A DNA stretch of 64,000 nucleotides from Microbacterium sp. T32 (GCF_001619615.1 NZ_LQQP01000011.1:21783-85782), one strand, 5' to 3'; shown: positions 54,884-63,666, numbered from the stretch's first letter. Numbers and translations are program-made. Notes: generated by a model from the sequence alone, not told the origin.

Positions 54884-55714
54884 TCAGCCCGCGGTGAACC
54901 GCTGCAGGCCCAGGACGCCGAGGAGACGGATCTTCTCCTCTGCCTCGCTGCGCGGCTCCGGCGTCAGGACGAGGAGCGCCTGGCCGCGGTCCTCGGTGAA
55001 GAGGACCTGGCAGTCGACCTCGATGTCGCCGACTTCAGGGTGCACGAGGACCTTGTGGTCGGCGAACCGCTGGGCGACCTCCTGCCGCTCCCAGAGGCGA
55101 CGGAACTCCTCGCTCCGCGGGAGGATCTCGGCCACGAGCTCCCCCGCGACGGACGTCGGGCCGAGGATCCCGTACGCCGAGCGGAGCCCCGCCACGATGG
55201 CGCGGCTCTGGCGCTCGCGGTCACTCTCCGGATAGATTTCGCGATCGGTGTGCGGGGGCACGAACCACCGCCACGCCTCGAACCGCGCCCATCCCCGCGC
55301 GCCGACGTGGTCCCCGAGCAGGGCCGCGGCGAGCGCGTTCTGCGCCAGGGTTTCGCCCGCGTGCGAGATCACCAGCGCGGGCGTATCCGAGAGCCGCGCG
55401 AAGACGCGCTGCAGAGCGGGCGAGACATGATCGGCGCGTCCGAGCCGGTCGGGCACGGCGTGCCCCGCGAGGCGGAAGAGGTAGTCGCGTTCGTCGCGCG
55501 TCATCCGGAGAGCCCGGGCCAGCGCGGCGAGCACCGCGGTGCTCGGCTGCGGCCCGCGCTGCTGCTCGAGGCGCGTGTAGTAGTCGACCGACATCGCAGC
55601 CGCCGCGGCGACCTCCTCGCGGCGGAGTCCGGCCGTGCGCCGGCGCGGACCCTGCGTGAGGCCGACGTCCTCGGGGCGCAGCGCTTCGCGACGCGCACGT
55701 AGGAACTCCGCCAT
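54884..55714 (-). CDS. HTH regulator with MmyB-like ligand domain
   Basis: 276 aa. N-terminal Xre-type HTH (GLRREEVAAAAAMSVDYYTRLEQQRGPQPSTAVLAALARAL), followed by the C-terminal MmyB-like domain with FFVPPHTDREIYPE-type and VDCQVLFTEDRGQALLVLTPEP. Such regulators bind fatty acids or drugs and control adjacent dehydrogenases. ATG 55714 has GGAGGA ten bases upstream; ATG 55729 is the alternative. Divergent from the SDR. Confidence 0.88.
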   Translation of the reverse strand: MAEFLRARREALRPEDVGLTQGPRRRTAGLRREEVAAAAAMSVDYYTRLEQQRGPQPSTAVLAALARALRMTRDERDYLFRLAGHAVPDRLGRADHVSPALQRVFARLSDTPALVISHAGETLAQNALAAALLGDHVGARGWARFEAWRWFVPPHTDREIYPESDRERQSRAIVAGLRSAYGILGPTSVAGELVAEILPRSEEFRRLWERQEVAQRFADHKVLVHPEVGDIEVDCQVLFTEDRGQALLVLTPEPRSEAEEKIRLLGVLGLQRFTAG

Positions 55715-55829
55715 GCCGATCCGATCCATTCCTCCATCCTGCTGCGCCGGGGGAACGGCATCCAGGGATCCCGGGTCCCCCGATCGGGCGGACCTGGATG
55801 CCGCCCGCCCGGCGACGAAGACTGGCGGC

Positions 55830-56594
55830 ATGAACATCACCGGAAACACCGTCTTCATTCCCGGCGCGACGAGCGGGATCGGCCTCGCCCTCGCCGAGCG
55901 CCTCCACACCGCCGGCAACACCGTCATCGTGGGTGGGCGCCGTCAGCAGCTGCTCGACGAGATCGCGGCGACGCACCCCGGAATCGACACGGTTCGCATC
56001 GACACCGCCGACGCCGCCTCGATCACGCGGGCGACGCAGGACGTCCTCGCGCGTCACCCTCGGCTGAACGTGCTCGTCACGATGGCGGGCATCATGCGCG
56101 TGGAGGACTGGGCGAACGACACGGACGTGCTCGCGTCCGCCGAGGAGACCATCACGACCAACGTCCTCGGCCCGCTGCGCCTGATCTCCGCTCTTCTCCC
56201 CCACCTCCGGCAGCAGCCGGATGCCACCGTGATCACCGTCTCGTCCGGACTCGCGTTCGTGCCGCTACGCGCGACGCCGACCTACAACGCGACGAAAGCG
56301 GCGATCCACATGTTCACCGAGACGCTGCGGCTGCAGCTCGAGGGCACGACGGTGTCGGTGCGCGAGCTGGTGCCGCCGTCGGTCGCGACCGACCTCCTGC
56401 CCGGCCAGCGCGACAGCGCGTTCGCGATGCCGCTGGACGCCTTCGCCGATGAGGTGATGGCGATCCTGCGCGACCGCCCGGATGCCCCCGAGATCCTGGT
56501 GGAGCGCGTCGGCTTCCTCCGTCACGCCGAGGCACGCGGGGAGTACGCCGAGACGATCCGCGCGCTGAACGCCGCCGACCCGCACGGACGCTGA
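55830..56594 (+). CDS. Short-chain dehydrogenase (DltE-like)
   Basis: 254 aa. GATSGIGLALAERLHTAG, VGGRR, LVTMAGIM and the catalytic SSG...YNATKAA. Divergent from the MmyB-type regulator and probably its target. AAGACT six bases before the ATG matches the leaderless geometry. Substrate unknown. Confidence 0.9.
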   Translation: MNITGNTVFIPGATSGIGLALAERLHTAGNTVIVGGRRQQLLDEIAATHPGIDTVRIDTADAASITRATQDVLARHPRLNVLVTMAGIMRVEDWANDTDVLASAEETITTNVLGPLRLISALLPHLRQQPDATVITVSSGLAFVPLRATPTYNATKAAIHMFTETLRLQLEGTTVSVRELVPPSVATDLLPGQRDSAFAMPLDAFADEVMAILRDRPDAPEILVERVGFLRHAEARGEYAETIRALNAADPHGR

Positions 56595-56672
56595 CGACGA
56601 CACCCGGAAAACGCAGCGTCGGACGCATCCCCTAGGGTGAGGGAAACGACCACCACTGCTCTGGGGGGCTTC

Positions 56673-57728
56673 ATGGGGATCGCACGCACGTGGGTCTTTC
56701 CGATTCTTCGCATTCTGCTGGTGGCGGTCATCGCCGCCGCCCTGATCAAGCTGGCGTTCTTCCCCGACGGTCCGGCCGAGGCCGACCCGGCGCAGCCGAC
56801 CGGGACGATCACCGAGCCGCATGTCACGGTGACATCCGGAACCATCACGAACGACGTCGTCATCAAGGCGACCGTCTCGGCCGACCCGGCGGTGCCGCTG
56901 AAGTCGACGGCGGCCGGAACCGTGAACAAGATCTTCGTGAGCCAGGGCGCCTCCGTCGCGCAGGGTGACGTGGTCTTCAACGTGAAGGTCCCGATCGAGC
57001 GCGACCCCGCCGACAGCGTGGATGCCGAGGGCAAGCCGAAGCCGGCGATCTTCCGGTACGAGGACGTCGAGGCCCCCATCGCCGGGACGCTGAGCTCCCT
57101 CTCGGTCATCGAGGGCCAGGAGTTGACGGTGGGGGCGGCGACGGGCAACGTCGCTCCCCCGACCTTCTCGGTCTCCGGCAGCCTCGAGCCCGCTCAGCAG
57201 TACCGCCTGCTCAACCGTCCGGGCGACGCGAGCGTCACGATCACGGGCGGCCCCGCGGCCTTCACGTGCACCAACCTGCGCATCACGACGCCGCTGGCGG
57301 GCAGCAGCTCGGGCGACGCGTCCGGCGCGTCGGCGGGGAGCGCACCCGGCGGTTCCGGGGGCGCATCGGGCTCCGGAACGACGGCGACGTGCGCGGTGCC
57401 GGGCGACGTCACGGTGTTCGCCGGCCTCGCGGCCGAGATGACGATCGCCGGCGGCACGGCCGAGAACGTTCTCGTGGTGCCGACCACCGCGGTCCGCGGC
57501 GCGGCGCAGAGCGGCACGGTGTGGGTCACGACCCCGGACGGCGCGGCGACGGAGCGCCCGGTGGCTCTGGGCCTCACCGACGGCACCCAGGTCCAGATCA
57601 CCGACGGCCTCACCGAGGGCGAGGAGATCCTCGAGTTCGCACCGGGGGCCATGGCCGCTTCCCCCGACGGGTGCACCCCGTATCCCGACGGCTCGGTCGT
57701 CTGCACCGGCCCGGCGCCACTGCCGTGA
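56673..57728 (+). CDS. Membrane fusion/periplasmic adaptor protein (HlyD/MacA-like)
   Basis: 351 aa. N-terminal membrane anchor (VFPILRILLVAVIAAALIKLAFF), then a lipoyl/barrel-sandwich region (AAGTVNKIFVSQGASVAQGDVVFNVKV) and a C-terminal VVPTTAVRGAAQSGTVWV barrel. A Gly/Ser-rich loop near residue 225 is unusual. GGGGGG before ATG 56673; -10-like TAGGGT 40 bases upstream. First of three overlapping genes for an ABC exporter. Confidence 0.88.
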   Translation: MGIARTWVFPILRILLVAVIAAALIKLAFFPDGPAEADPAQPTGTITEPHVTVTSGTITNDVVIKATVSADPAVPLKSTAAGTVNKIFVSQGASVAQGDVVFNVKVPIERDPADSVDAEGKPKPAIFRYEDVEAPIAGTLSSLSVIEGQELTVGAATGNVAPPTFSVSGSLEPAQQYRLLNRPGDASVTITGGPAAFTCTNLRITTPLAGSSSGDASGASAGSAPGGSGGASGSGTTATCAVPGDVTVFAGLAAEMTIAGGTAENVLVVPTTAVRGAAQSGTVWVTTPDGAATERPVALGLTDGTQVQITDGLTEGEEILEFAPGAMAASPDGCTPYPDGSVVCTGPAPLP

Positions 57729-58504
57729 GTCTGCTCGAACTCCGCGAGGTCACTCGCACCGTGATCCCCCCGGACCAGCCGGCGCTCACGATCCTCTCCG
57801 GCGTCGACATCACGATCGAGCCCCGCGACCACGTCTCGATCGTGGGACGCTCGGGTTCGGGCAAGTCCACGCTGCTGAACCTGCTCGGCCTGCTCGACCT
57901 GCCCACGAGCGGCGAGATCACCTTCGACGGCGATTCCGTCCGTCGACTGTCGGTCGCACGGCGTGATCGACTGCGAGGTGCGGCGATCGGGTTCGTCTTC
58001 CAGCAGTTCAATCTGCTCCAGGGCCGCACCGCCCTCGAGAACGTCACGATGCCCTTGCTCTACTCGACGGGCCGCACGTTCTGGCGGCGCACGAGGATCG
58101 CCGCCGAGATGCTCGATCTCGTCGGACTCGGGCACCGCCTGCAGAGCATGCCCGACCGCCTGTCCGGCGGCGAGCAGCAGCGCGTGGCCATCGCCCGCTC
58201 GCTCGTGCGCGGGCCGCGCCTGATCCTCGCCGACGAGCCGACCGGCGCCCTCGACCTCGACACGGGGCAGAGCGTCATGGAGCTCATCGACCAGGTCGCC
58301 GAGCAGACCGGGGCCGCGCAGGTCATCATCACGCACGACCCGATGATCGCGCGGCGCGCACGACGGCATTTCCGCCTCGATCGCGGCATCCTGACCCCCG
58401 TCGACGACCCGGCCTTCGAGCCTCGGACGCGACGCGAGGTGCGGGAGATGGCGCCCGACACGGCCGAGCCCGAGTCCGACCTCGTGACCGGGGAGCAGAG
58501 CTGA
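57725..58504 (+). CDS. MacB/LolD-type ABC transporter ATP-binding protein
   Basis: 259 aa. Walker A GRSGSGKSTL, Q-loop FVFQQFNLL, signature LSGGEQQRVAIARSLV, Walker B LILADEPTGALD. C-terminal extension after residue 215 is charged and variable. GTG overlaps the adaptor stop as GTGA. Powers the permease downstream, probably for peptide or drug export. Confidence 0.92.
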   Translation: MSLLELREVTRTVIPPDQPALTILSGVDITIEPRDHVSIVGRSGSGKSTLLNLLGLLDLPTSGEITFDGDSVRRLSVARRDRLRGAAIGFVFQQFNLLQGRTALENVTMPLLYSTGRTFWRRTRIAAEMLDLVGLGHRLQSMPDRLSGGEQQRVAIARSLVRGPRLILADEPTGALDLDTGQSVMELIDQVAEQTGAAQVIITHDPMIARRARRHFRLDRGILTPVDDPAFEPRTRREVREMAPDTAEPESDLVTGEQS

Positions 58505-59790
58505 TGCGGGCCGTGTCGAGTTTCGTCGGCTCGCTGCTCGAGGCGTGGCAGGAGGTCCGGGTCCACCGCACGCGGGTTCTGCTGTCGCTCATCGGTGTCG
58601 CGGTGGCGGTTTGCTCGCTGACGACGGTGGTGGCGCTCGGGGCGATCGTCCAGCAGGCGAATCAAGAGATGAGCGAGCGCCAGACGGGACGGCCGGCCAG
58701 TCTGAGCATCTCGGCGTTCACCTCCACCGGTCAGATCGACCCCGCTCGTATGGATGCCGCCTGGAACGACGTGGTAGAGCGATACGACATCGCGTACGCC
58801 TCCCGCGCGCAGCAGAGCACGCAGATGGTGCCGTTCGTCAGCGGTGTCGAGCAGGTGCCCACGCAGGCGGTGGACCAGCCGTACGGCGAGATGCACCGGG
58901 TGCGGATGCTCGCGGGCGCATGGTTCACGACCGCTGACACCGAGCAGCTCGCGCCGCGACTCATCGTGAACGAGGTGTTCTGGGACCGCATGGGGCGCCC
59001 CGACCTCGCCACTCACCCTGTCGTCGCTCTCGGCGGTCAGGCGGTTCCCGGCGGGACCTCCGGCATCGCACCGGGTGGGACCATCGCGGTCGTCATCGGG
59101 GTCACACCCTCGCCGCAATGGGACACCTTTCCGTCGATGATCATGCTCGCGGACCAGATGCAGGCGGTGCAGGATGCCGCGATCGGCCGCAACGGCGCTG
59201 ACGCCGCGGCCGGGGATCCGTACGGCGGCTCGCCGCCATCGCAGTACGAGATGTGGGTACCGCCCGAACTAGCCGAGCAGCTGACGACGATCATCACGCG
59301 CGATCTCACCGCCGCGCTGGGTGATGGCGCGCAGGTCAGTGTCAACCGGCAGGACTGGGCCGCTTACGGCGACGACCCGTTCCTCGTCACCAAGATCGTC
59401 GTCATCGGCATCGCGGTCCTCGTGCTGCTCCTCGGCGCCCTCGGGCTGGTCAACATCGCGCTCGTGACGGTCAAGCAACGCGTGCGCGAGATCGGCATCC
59501 GGCGCAGTTTCGGAGCGACCGCGGGCCGCGTGTTCTTCGCCGTCATGATGGAGAGCGTGGTGGCGACGGTGGTCGCGGGAGCCGTCGGGGTGATGGCATC
59601 CATTCTCATCGTGCAGTCGCCGTGGCTCCGCGACGTCGTCGGACAGGGCATGGTCAGCGACTTCCCGCCGTTCCCGGTCGGCGCCGCCGTGACCGGTCTC
59701 GCTGCCGCCACTGCCGTCGGCGCGCTCGCCGGGCTGCTCCCGGCCCTGGTCGCCGTCCGGGTGAAGGTGATCGACGCGATCCGGTACTGA
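58504..59790 (+). CDS. FtsX/MacB-like ABC permease
   Basis: 428 aa. One N-terminal helix (LLSLIGVAVAVCSLTTVVALG), a large extracellular domain of about 250 residues, and three C-terminal helices with KQRVREIGIRRSFGATAGRVFF, the FtsX-family hallmark. TGATG overlap with the ATPase gene. Mechanotransmission exporter. Confidence 0.9.
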   Translation: MRAVSSFVGSLLEAWQEVRVHRTRVLLSLIGVAVAVCSLTTVVALGAIVQQANQEMSERQTGRPASLSISAFTSTGQIDPARMDAAWNDVVERYDIAYASRAQQSTQMVPFVSGVEQVPTQAVDQPYGEMHRVRMLAGAWFTTADTEQLAPRLIVNEVFWDRMGRPDLATHPVVALGGQAVPGGTSGIAPGGTIAVVIGVTPSPQWDTFPSMIMLADQMQAVQDAAIGRNGADAAAGDPYGGSPPSQYEMWVPPELAEQLTTIITRDLTAALGDGAQVSVNRQDWAAYGDDPFLVTKIVVIGIAVLVLLLGALGLVNIALVTVKQRVREIGIRRSFGATAGRVFFAVMMESVVATVVAGAVGVMASILIVQSPWLRDVVGQGMVSDFPPFPVGAAVTGLAAATAVGALAGLLPALVAVRVKVIDAIRY

Positions 59791-59810
59791 ACGACGGCGA
59801 CGGAGCCGCT

Positions 59811-59855
59811 CGTTGTACCTGGGCGACCCCCAAAATCATTCGCCCAGGTACAACG
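59811..59855 (+). terminator. Stem-loop after the exporter operon
   Basis: Perfect 16-base arms starting CGTTGTACCTGGGCGA with a 13-base A/C-rich loop, 21 bases past the permease stop. It separates the export operon from the tetR gene. Confidence 0.8.
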
Positions 59856-59898
59856 GCCTGAAAGAGAACGTAGCGGGTTGCGAGTCAGATGTCCACCT

Positions 59899-59917
59899 TT
59901 GGAATGCCAAGTTCCAA
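59899..59917 (+). promoter_or_regulatory. Candidate TetR operator
   Basis: Inverted repeat TTGGAA-TGCCAAG-TTCCAA lies 30 bases upstream of the tetR ATG, a likely autoregulatory site. Confidence 0.45.
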
Positions 59918-59946
59918 GTATCGAGATTGTGATGTTGAATAGCGGA

Positions 59947-60729
59947 ATGAGTTCTCCAGGATGGGGCGCGTCCGGGCGCGCCAACAGACAGCCGGCCGAC
60001 GAGACGCGGCAGGCGGCTCTCACCACGGCGCTGTCCATGCTGGCGGAGTCCGGGCTCACCGTCAGCCTGGAGCACTTGAGCATCGAGGATCTGATCCGGA
60101 CAGCAGGTCTTCCCCGCAGCACCTTCTACCGCCTCTGGCCCGCCAAGGAGCGCTTCTTCGCCGACCTCCTCGTGGAGCTGGCGACGTCGTCGGACTCGCA
60201 CGATGCCATGTTCTATCCCGAGACCCAGGTGGCCGCCAACGCCGTCATCATGGACAACCAGCACCTCCTCGTCTCGCATGAAGGTCGCGTGGCGGTCCTC
60301 CGCGAGGCGGTGCGCGTCGCCGGGCGCATGAACTTCGAGCACTTCAGCGAGTCGGTGGGGTGGCGGACGCACGTGACGCTCGTCGCGTCAGCGAGCAGTC
60401 TCGCCGATGAGGACACCCGTTCGCGTCTCGTCGAGGCTCTGCAAGAGACCGAGAACATGTTCATCGCGCGCACCGCCGAGTTCTACGGCAGCGCCCTGAG
60501 CGGACTCGGATTCTCGTTCCTCCCCGGCGCCTCAGCGGAACTGCTCGCCGGCCTCGGCGCGGCGGTCGTGGAGGGCCTCGCGCAGCGGCGTCTGGTGAAC
60601 CCGGATCTTGCCGACACCATCATCAGAAAGCCCGGGCTCAACGGGGAGCCCGTCGAATGGCATCCCGCCGCCCTGGGTTTCTGGGGCATCCTCGAAGCCC
60701 TCGTCGACCTCGAGCCCCACGACGCGTGA
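59947..60729 (+). CDS. TetR-family regulator downstream of the exporter
   Basis: 260 aa. HTH segment: LTVSLEHLSIEDLIRTAGLPRSTFYRLWPAKERFFADLLVELA. Large C-terminal ligand domain. Three starts are possible (59878, 59932, 59947); I choose the last because the HTH normally begins within 40 residues of the N-terminus. It lies just after the exporter operon, so it may sense the exported compound, though a terminator separates them. Confidence 0.85.
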   Translation: MSSPGWGASGRANRQPADETRQAALTTALSMLAESGLTVSLEHLSIEDLIRTAGLPRSTFYRLWPAKERFFADLLVELATSSDSHDAMFYPETQVAANAVIMDNQHLLVSHEGRVAVLREAVRVAGRMNFEHFSESVGWRTHVTLVASASSLADEDTRSRLVEALQETENMFIARTAEFYGSALSGLGFSFLPGASAELLAGLGAAVVEGLAQRRLVNPDLADTIIRKPGLNGEPVEWHPAALGFWGILEALVDLEPHDA

Positions 60730-60767
60730 GGCCGCTCGCGCACACGGGATGTGCGCGGGCGGCCTCA
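60727..60767. terminator. Bidirectional terminator beginning at the tetR stop codon
   Basis: Eighteen-base arms with one mismatch, TGAGGCCGCTCGCGCACA and its partner, loop of five bases; between convergent tetR and azoreductase genes. Confidence 0.85.
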
Positions 60768-60777
60768 GGGTAAAGCG

Positions 60778-61434
60778 TCAGTCGCTGGACACGACCTTGG
60801 ATGCCGCCAGTTCGCGGCCGTACGACACGGCGTCGCCCTCGGCCTTGATCTTCAGCGCGAGCGTGGTGTCGGCGAATGCATCGAGCGCCGGGTTCACACC
60901 CACAAGGGTGAAGGGACGCTCCACCACGCGCAGGTCGAGACCCCACACGTCTTCGAGCACGCGACGGAGCCAGCCCGTCGAGTGATCCCAGCCCTCCTTC
61001 GGCGTGCCCGGCGCGTAGTTGCCGCCGAGCACGGTGACGAGCGTGGCGGGCTTTCCACGCAGAGCGGTGCCCTGCGGGTCGATGCGCGGGTCGGTGTAGG
61101 CGAGGTCGAACCACGTCTTGAAGTGCTGCGAGACGCCGTAGTTGTAGAGCGGAACGGCGAACAGCAGGGCGTCCGCTCCGATGAGCTCGTCGGCGAACGT
61201 CTGCGCGAGCGCCTCAGCCGCGCGCTGGCCCTCGGTGCGCTCCTCGGGGGCGACGAACTTGCCCGTCACGGCATCCGCCCAGGCCGTCGCCGGGACGGGG
61301 TCGACGGCGAGATCGCGTCGGGTGACGACCGAGTCGGGGTGGGCCGCGACCCACTCCTGCTCGACGAGGTCGGCGAGCGACCGGCTCGCGCTCGATGCGG
61401 GCAGGATGCTGGCATCCAGGCGGAACAGGGACAT
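60778..61434 (-). CDS. azoR: FMN-dependent NADH azoreductase (AzoR-like)
   Basis: 218 aa flavodoxin-like reductase for quinones or azo compounds. LFRLDASILPASSASRSLAD, LLFAVPLYNYGVSQHFKTWFDLAY and VTVLGGNYAPG are hallmarks of AzoR. GGAG before ATG 61434. Divergent from an HxlR-type regulator that probably controls it in response to electrophiles or quinones. Confidence 0.92.
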   Translation of the reverse strand: MSLFRLDASILPASSASRSLADLVEQEWVAAHPDSVVTRRDLAVDPVPATAWADAVTGKFVAPEERTEGQRAAEALAQTFADELIGADALLFAVPLYNYGVSQHFKTWFDLAYTDPRIDPQGTALRGKPATLVTVLGGNYAPGTPKEGWDHSTGWLRRVLEDVWGLDLRVVERPFTLVGVNPALDAFADTTLALKIKAEGDAVSYGRELAASKVVSSD

Positions 61435-61513
61435 AAGGCTCCAATCACGAAATGGATAGTCGCTATGAAAAAGAGAGCGGCTAGCGAGACTGTAGCACGC
61501 GTACGATGGAGTC
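61435..61513. promoter_or_regulatory. Divergent azoR-hxlR control region
   Basis: Contains TACGAT (61502-61507) six bases before the hxlR ATG, a leaderless promoter. Also AGTCGCTA (61457-61464) and TAGCGAGACT, an imperfect inverted pair that could be an HxlR-type operator. Confidence 0.4.
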
Positions 61514-61852
61514 ATGACCGAGATGTCGGATGCCGAGCACGGCCCGTGTGACGCCGCTGTCACGCTCGCCTTTTCGGTGCTCGGAAAGCGCTGGAACGGC
61601 ATGATCCTGTCGTCGCTCGGCGCAGGAGCCACGACGTTCGTCGGCCTCCGACGGGCGGTCACCGGCATCAGCGACGCGGTGCTGTCCGACCGCCTGGCGG
61701 AGCTCGCGACGGCCGGTCTCGCCGAGCGTCGTGTCGAGCCGGGCCCGCCCGTCTCGGTCTCGTACCAGCTCACCGACGCGGGGCGACAGCTGCTCCCGGT
61801 GCTCGATCAGCTCGGCGCATGGGCGCGCGAAAATCTGACGCCCGCCCACTGA
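61514..61852 (+). CDS. HxlR-family transcriptional regulator
   Basis: 112 aa winged-helix regulator: CDAAVTLAFSVLGKRWNGMILSSLGAGATTFVGLRRAVTGISDAVLSDRLAELATAGLAERRV is characteristic. The N-terminal Cys after HGP could sense quinones or oxidants as in HypR/QorR types. Divergent from azoR. Confidence 0.9.
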   Translation: MTEMSDAEHGPCDAAVTLAFSVLGKRWNGMILSSLGAGATTFVGLRRAVTGISDAVLSDRLAELATAGLAERRVEPGPPVSVSYQLTDAGRQLLPVLDQLGAWARENLTPAH

Positions 61853-61859
61853 AGCGCCG

Positions 61860-61900
61860 GCGGCGTGCCGAGACCCGCAGTTCGGTTCCCGTCACGCCGC
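61860..61900. terminator. Weak stem-loop between convergent hxlR and E1-like genes
   Basis: Arms GCGGCGTG (61860-61867) and CACGCCGC (61893-61900) with a 25-base loop. Weaker than the other convergent terminators. Confidence 0.4.
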
Positions 61901-61907
61901 GGACCGA

Positions 61908-62849
61908 TCACTCATCCCGGGCGGGCGTCTCGTCGCCGTAGGACGCGCGAGGGTTCCACCCCAGAAGTGAGCGGCTCGCGAGGACCGATGCACGTGCCCA
62001 GTGATGCGCCCGCGCCCACCGAATTCGCCCCGAGACCAGCGTCATGGGGTCGCTGTAGGCCCAGTGGGGGGCGAACACGGGCGACCGGCGGCGATTTCCG
62101 TCCCTTCGGGTGAGATGGAGCAATGCCTCCGTGGCCCCGAGGCTGACGGCTGCCTTCACCCCTTGCACGACCGACGGCAGCGGAGCGCCCGCCACCGTCG
62201 CGCGGAACGTCGCGAGGTCGCCGTAGGACGGAACGTACGGCACGCATCGGCTCAGGTCGGCCTCTCGCGTCGCCGCCTCCGCAAGGGTGATGTCGGCCGG
62301 GAGCCCCATCATCTTCTCGAACGTGTGACGGCTGTCCGGCGCGAAGGATGTCGCGATCGCGCCGAACCCGATGTTCATGACCAGGAGGTTCGGGATGCCA
62401 TGCCGGCGCGCGGCGCGCGCGAGCGCCGTCCCCACGTGCAGGTAGCGCAACTCCGACTCGTCGAGCACGAGGTCGGCGCCCGCGACGAACTCGTCGGCGT
62501 TGTCGACGGTGACCCCCTCGGGGAACGCGACGACCCGCGTGCCCGGGCGGATCTTGGCGATGGTCTCCCGCAGAGCGTCCACCTTGAGCCGTCCGTAGGT
62601 GTCGGTGTTCGCCCACGCCACACGGTTGGAGTTCTCCGGCTCGAAGATCTCCGGGTCCGCGATCCGGACCTCCTTCGGCCCGGCCATCATGACCAGAGCC
62701 ACCGCGAGGTCGAAGCCGTCTCCCCCGGCCCCCGCGATGGCGATCGTCGAGTCCTGGAGGAGCTGCTGTTCGCTGCGGCGCCAGAAGCCGAGGTTGCGGC
62801 GGAACTCGGGAGGCACGGGCGCCTGCGGCGCGCGACGTTCGAGGGTCAT
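61908..62849 (-). CDS. E1/ThiF-like adenylyltransferase
   Basis: 313 aa. Rossmann-type nucleotide motif IAIAGAGGDGFDLAVALVMMAG, ADPEIFEPENSNRVAW (acidic then Asn/Arg), GRLKVDALRETI (Lys that contacts ATP) and the later Asp in LVLDESELRY match ThiF/MoeB/E1 enzymes, which adenylate a C-terminal carboxylate. I see no zinc CxxC pairs and no obvious catalytic Cys, unlike ThiF and MoeB. The ATG overlaps the acyltransferase stop as ATGA, so the two are coupled. Substrate unknown; no ubiquitin-like protein gene is nearby. Confidence 0.85.
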   Translation of the reverse strand: MTLERRAPQAPVPPEFRRNLGFWRRSEQQLLQDSTIAIAGAGGDGFDLAVALVMMAGPKEVRIADPEIFEPENSNRVAWANTDTYGRLKVDALRETIAKIRPGTRVVAFPEGVTVDNADEFVAGADLVLDESELRYLHVGTALARAARRHGIPNLLVMNIGFGAIATSFAPDSRHTFEKMMGLPADITLAEAATREADLSRCVPYVPSYGDLATFRATVAGAPLPSVVQGVKAAVSLGATEALLHLTRRDGNRRRSPVFAPHWAYSDPMTLVSGRIRWARAHHWARASVLASRSLLGWNPRASYGDETPARDE

Positions 62850-63568
62850 CGGCCGACCTCCCCCCAGAACCGGACCGCACCCTCGGAGACGTCCAGGGCG
62901 TCGATCTCGTCGAGGCCCCCGAGGTTGGCCGCCGAGACGATCGGATCGAGCTTGATGGCGACGTTGACGCCCTGGTACTCCTCGAGCCACACGGGCTCGG
63001 CAATGCGCGACACCCCGACTCCCATGATGCGAAGCACCCGTTCCAGGGGACGTTCGACGATCGCATACACGTCGTCGTCCGCGCCGATCTGCCGGATGTG
63101 CGCGATCGTCGACCGCAGCATCTCGCGCAGCGCGAGGTGCTGCTGCGCAGGGTCGTCGAGCCGGCCGATGTAGCGGGAGACTTCGACACCGGGGCCGTCG
63201 AGCCCCAGACCGAAGAGCTCGTCCGCGGGCAGCGGCCGGTTGTCGCCGCGGCGACGCTCGATCTGGCGCACACAGGCCACGGCGACGGGATGCGGGCGGC
63301 GGTTCTGCAACACCAGCCTGGCCGTCGAGCGCTCGTCGTCGTCGTCGATGTCCACCCCGTACGTCAGCTCGCTCAGGTCGAGCATGCCCGTCTGGGTCGT
63401 GTAGACCTCCGTCCGGAGGTCGAGGTAAGCGGAGAACAGCGGGTTGGAGCGCAGGCCGAATCCGAGTTCGATCAGCGCGAACTCGCTCCCCGGGCTGAGG
63501 TCGAAGACGTCGGTGTGGACGGGCGGTGTGATGTCCGCGTTGCGGACCCTTGTCTTGGTGGCGGCCAT
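62846..63568 (-). CDS. LuxI/FeeM-like N-acyltransferase-fold protein
   Basis: 240 aa. Layout resembles autoinducer synthases and N-acyl amino-acid synthases: LIELGFGLRSNPLFSAYLDLRTEVYTTQTG, acidic DIDDDDERSTARLVLQNR, VAVACVRQIERR, then VEVSRYIGRL (E-x-S/R), a helix AHIRQIGADDDVYAIVERPLERVLRIMGV and EYQGVNVAIKLDP at the end. An acyl-transfer reaction to an amine is likely, but the acyl donor and acceptor are unknown. ATG 63568 has AAGGA upstream. First gene of a two-gene operon with the E1-like protein. Confidence 0.75.
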   Translation of the reverse strand: MAATKTRVRNADITPPVHTDVFDLSPGSEFALIELGFGLRSNPLFSAYLDLRTEVYTTQTGMLDLSELTYGVDIDDDDERSTARLVLQNRRPHPVAVACVRQIERRRGDNRPLPADELFGLGLDGPGVEVSRYIGRLDDPAQQHLALREMLRSTIAHIRQIGADDDVYAIVERPLERVLRIMGVGVSRIAEPVWLEEYQGVNVAIKLDPIVSAANLGGLDEIDALDVSEGAVRFWGEVGR

Positions 63569-63625
63569 GGCCGGATTCCTTTCGTCGGGATGACTCGACG
63601 CTAGAAACCGGACCCCCGCGGGGTC

Positions 63626-63642
63626 GTGACAAGAAAGTGACA
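63626..63642 (-). promoter_or_regulatory. 11-bp-spaced direct repeat upstream of the acyltransferase/E1-like operon
   Basis: GTGACA at 63626-63631 and 63637-63642 (TGTCAC on the transcribed orientation), one helical turn apart. TTGTCA within it may double as a -35. A stem-loop GACCCC-CGC-GGGGTC follows toward the gene (63610-63624). Confidence 0.45.
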
Positions 63643-63666
63643 CCCCCTTATCAGCGACGGACTCCC

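Noticed and set aside
61208..61260. Search for a ubiquitin-like or carrier protein gene near the E1-like gene
   Set aside because: No small frame ending in Gly-Gly was seen within the right-hand end of the window; the partner may lie elsewhere or not exist.
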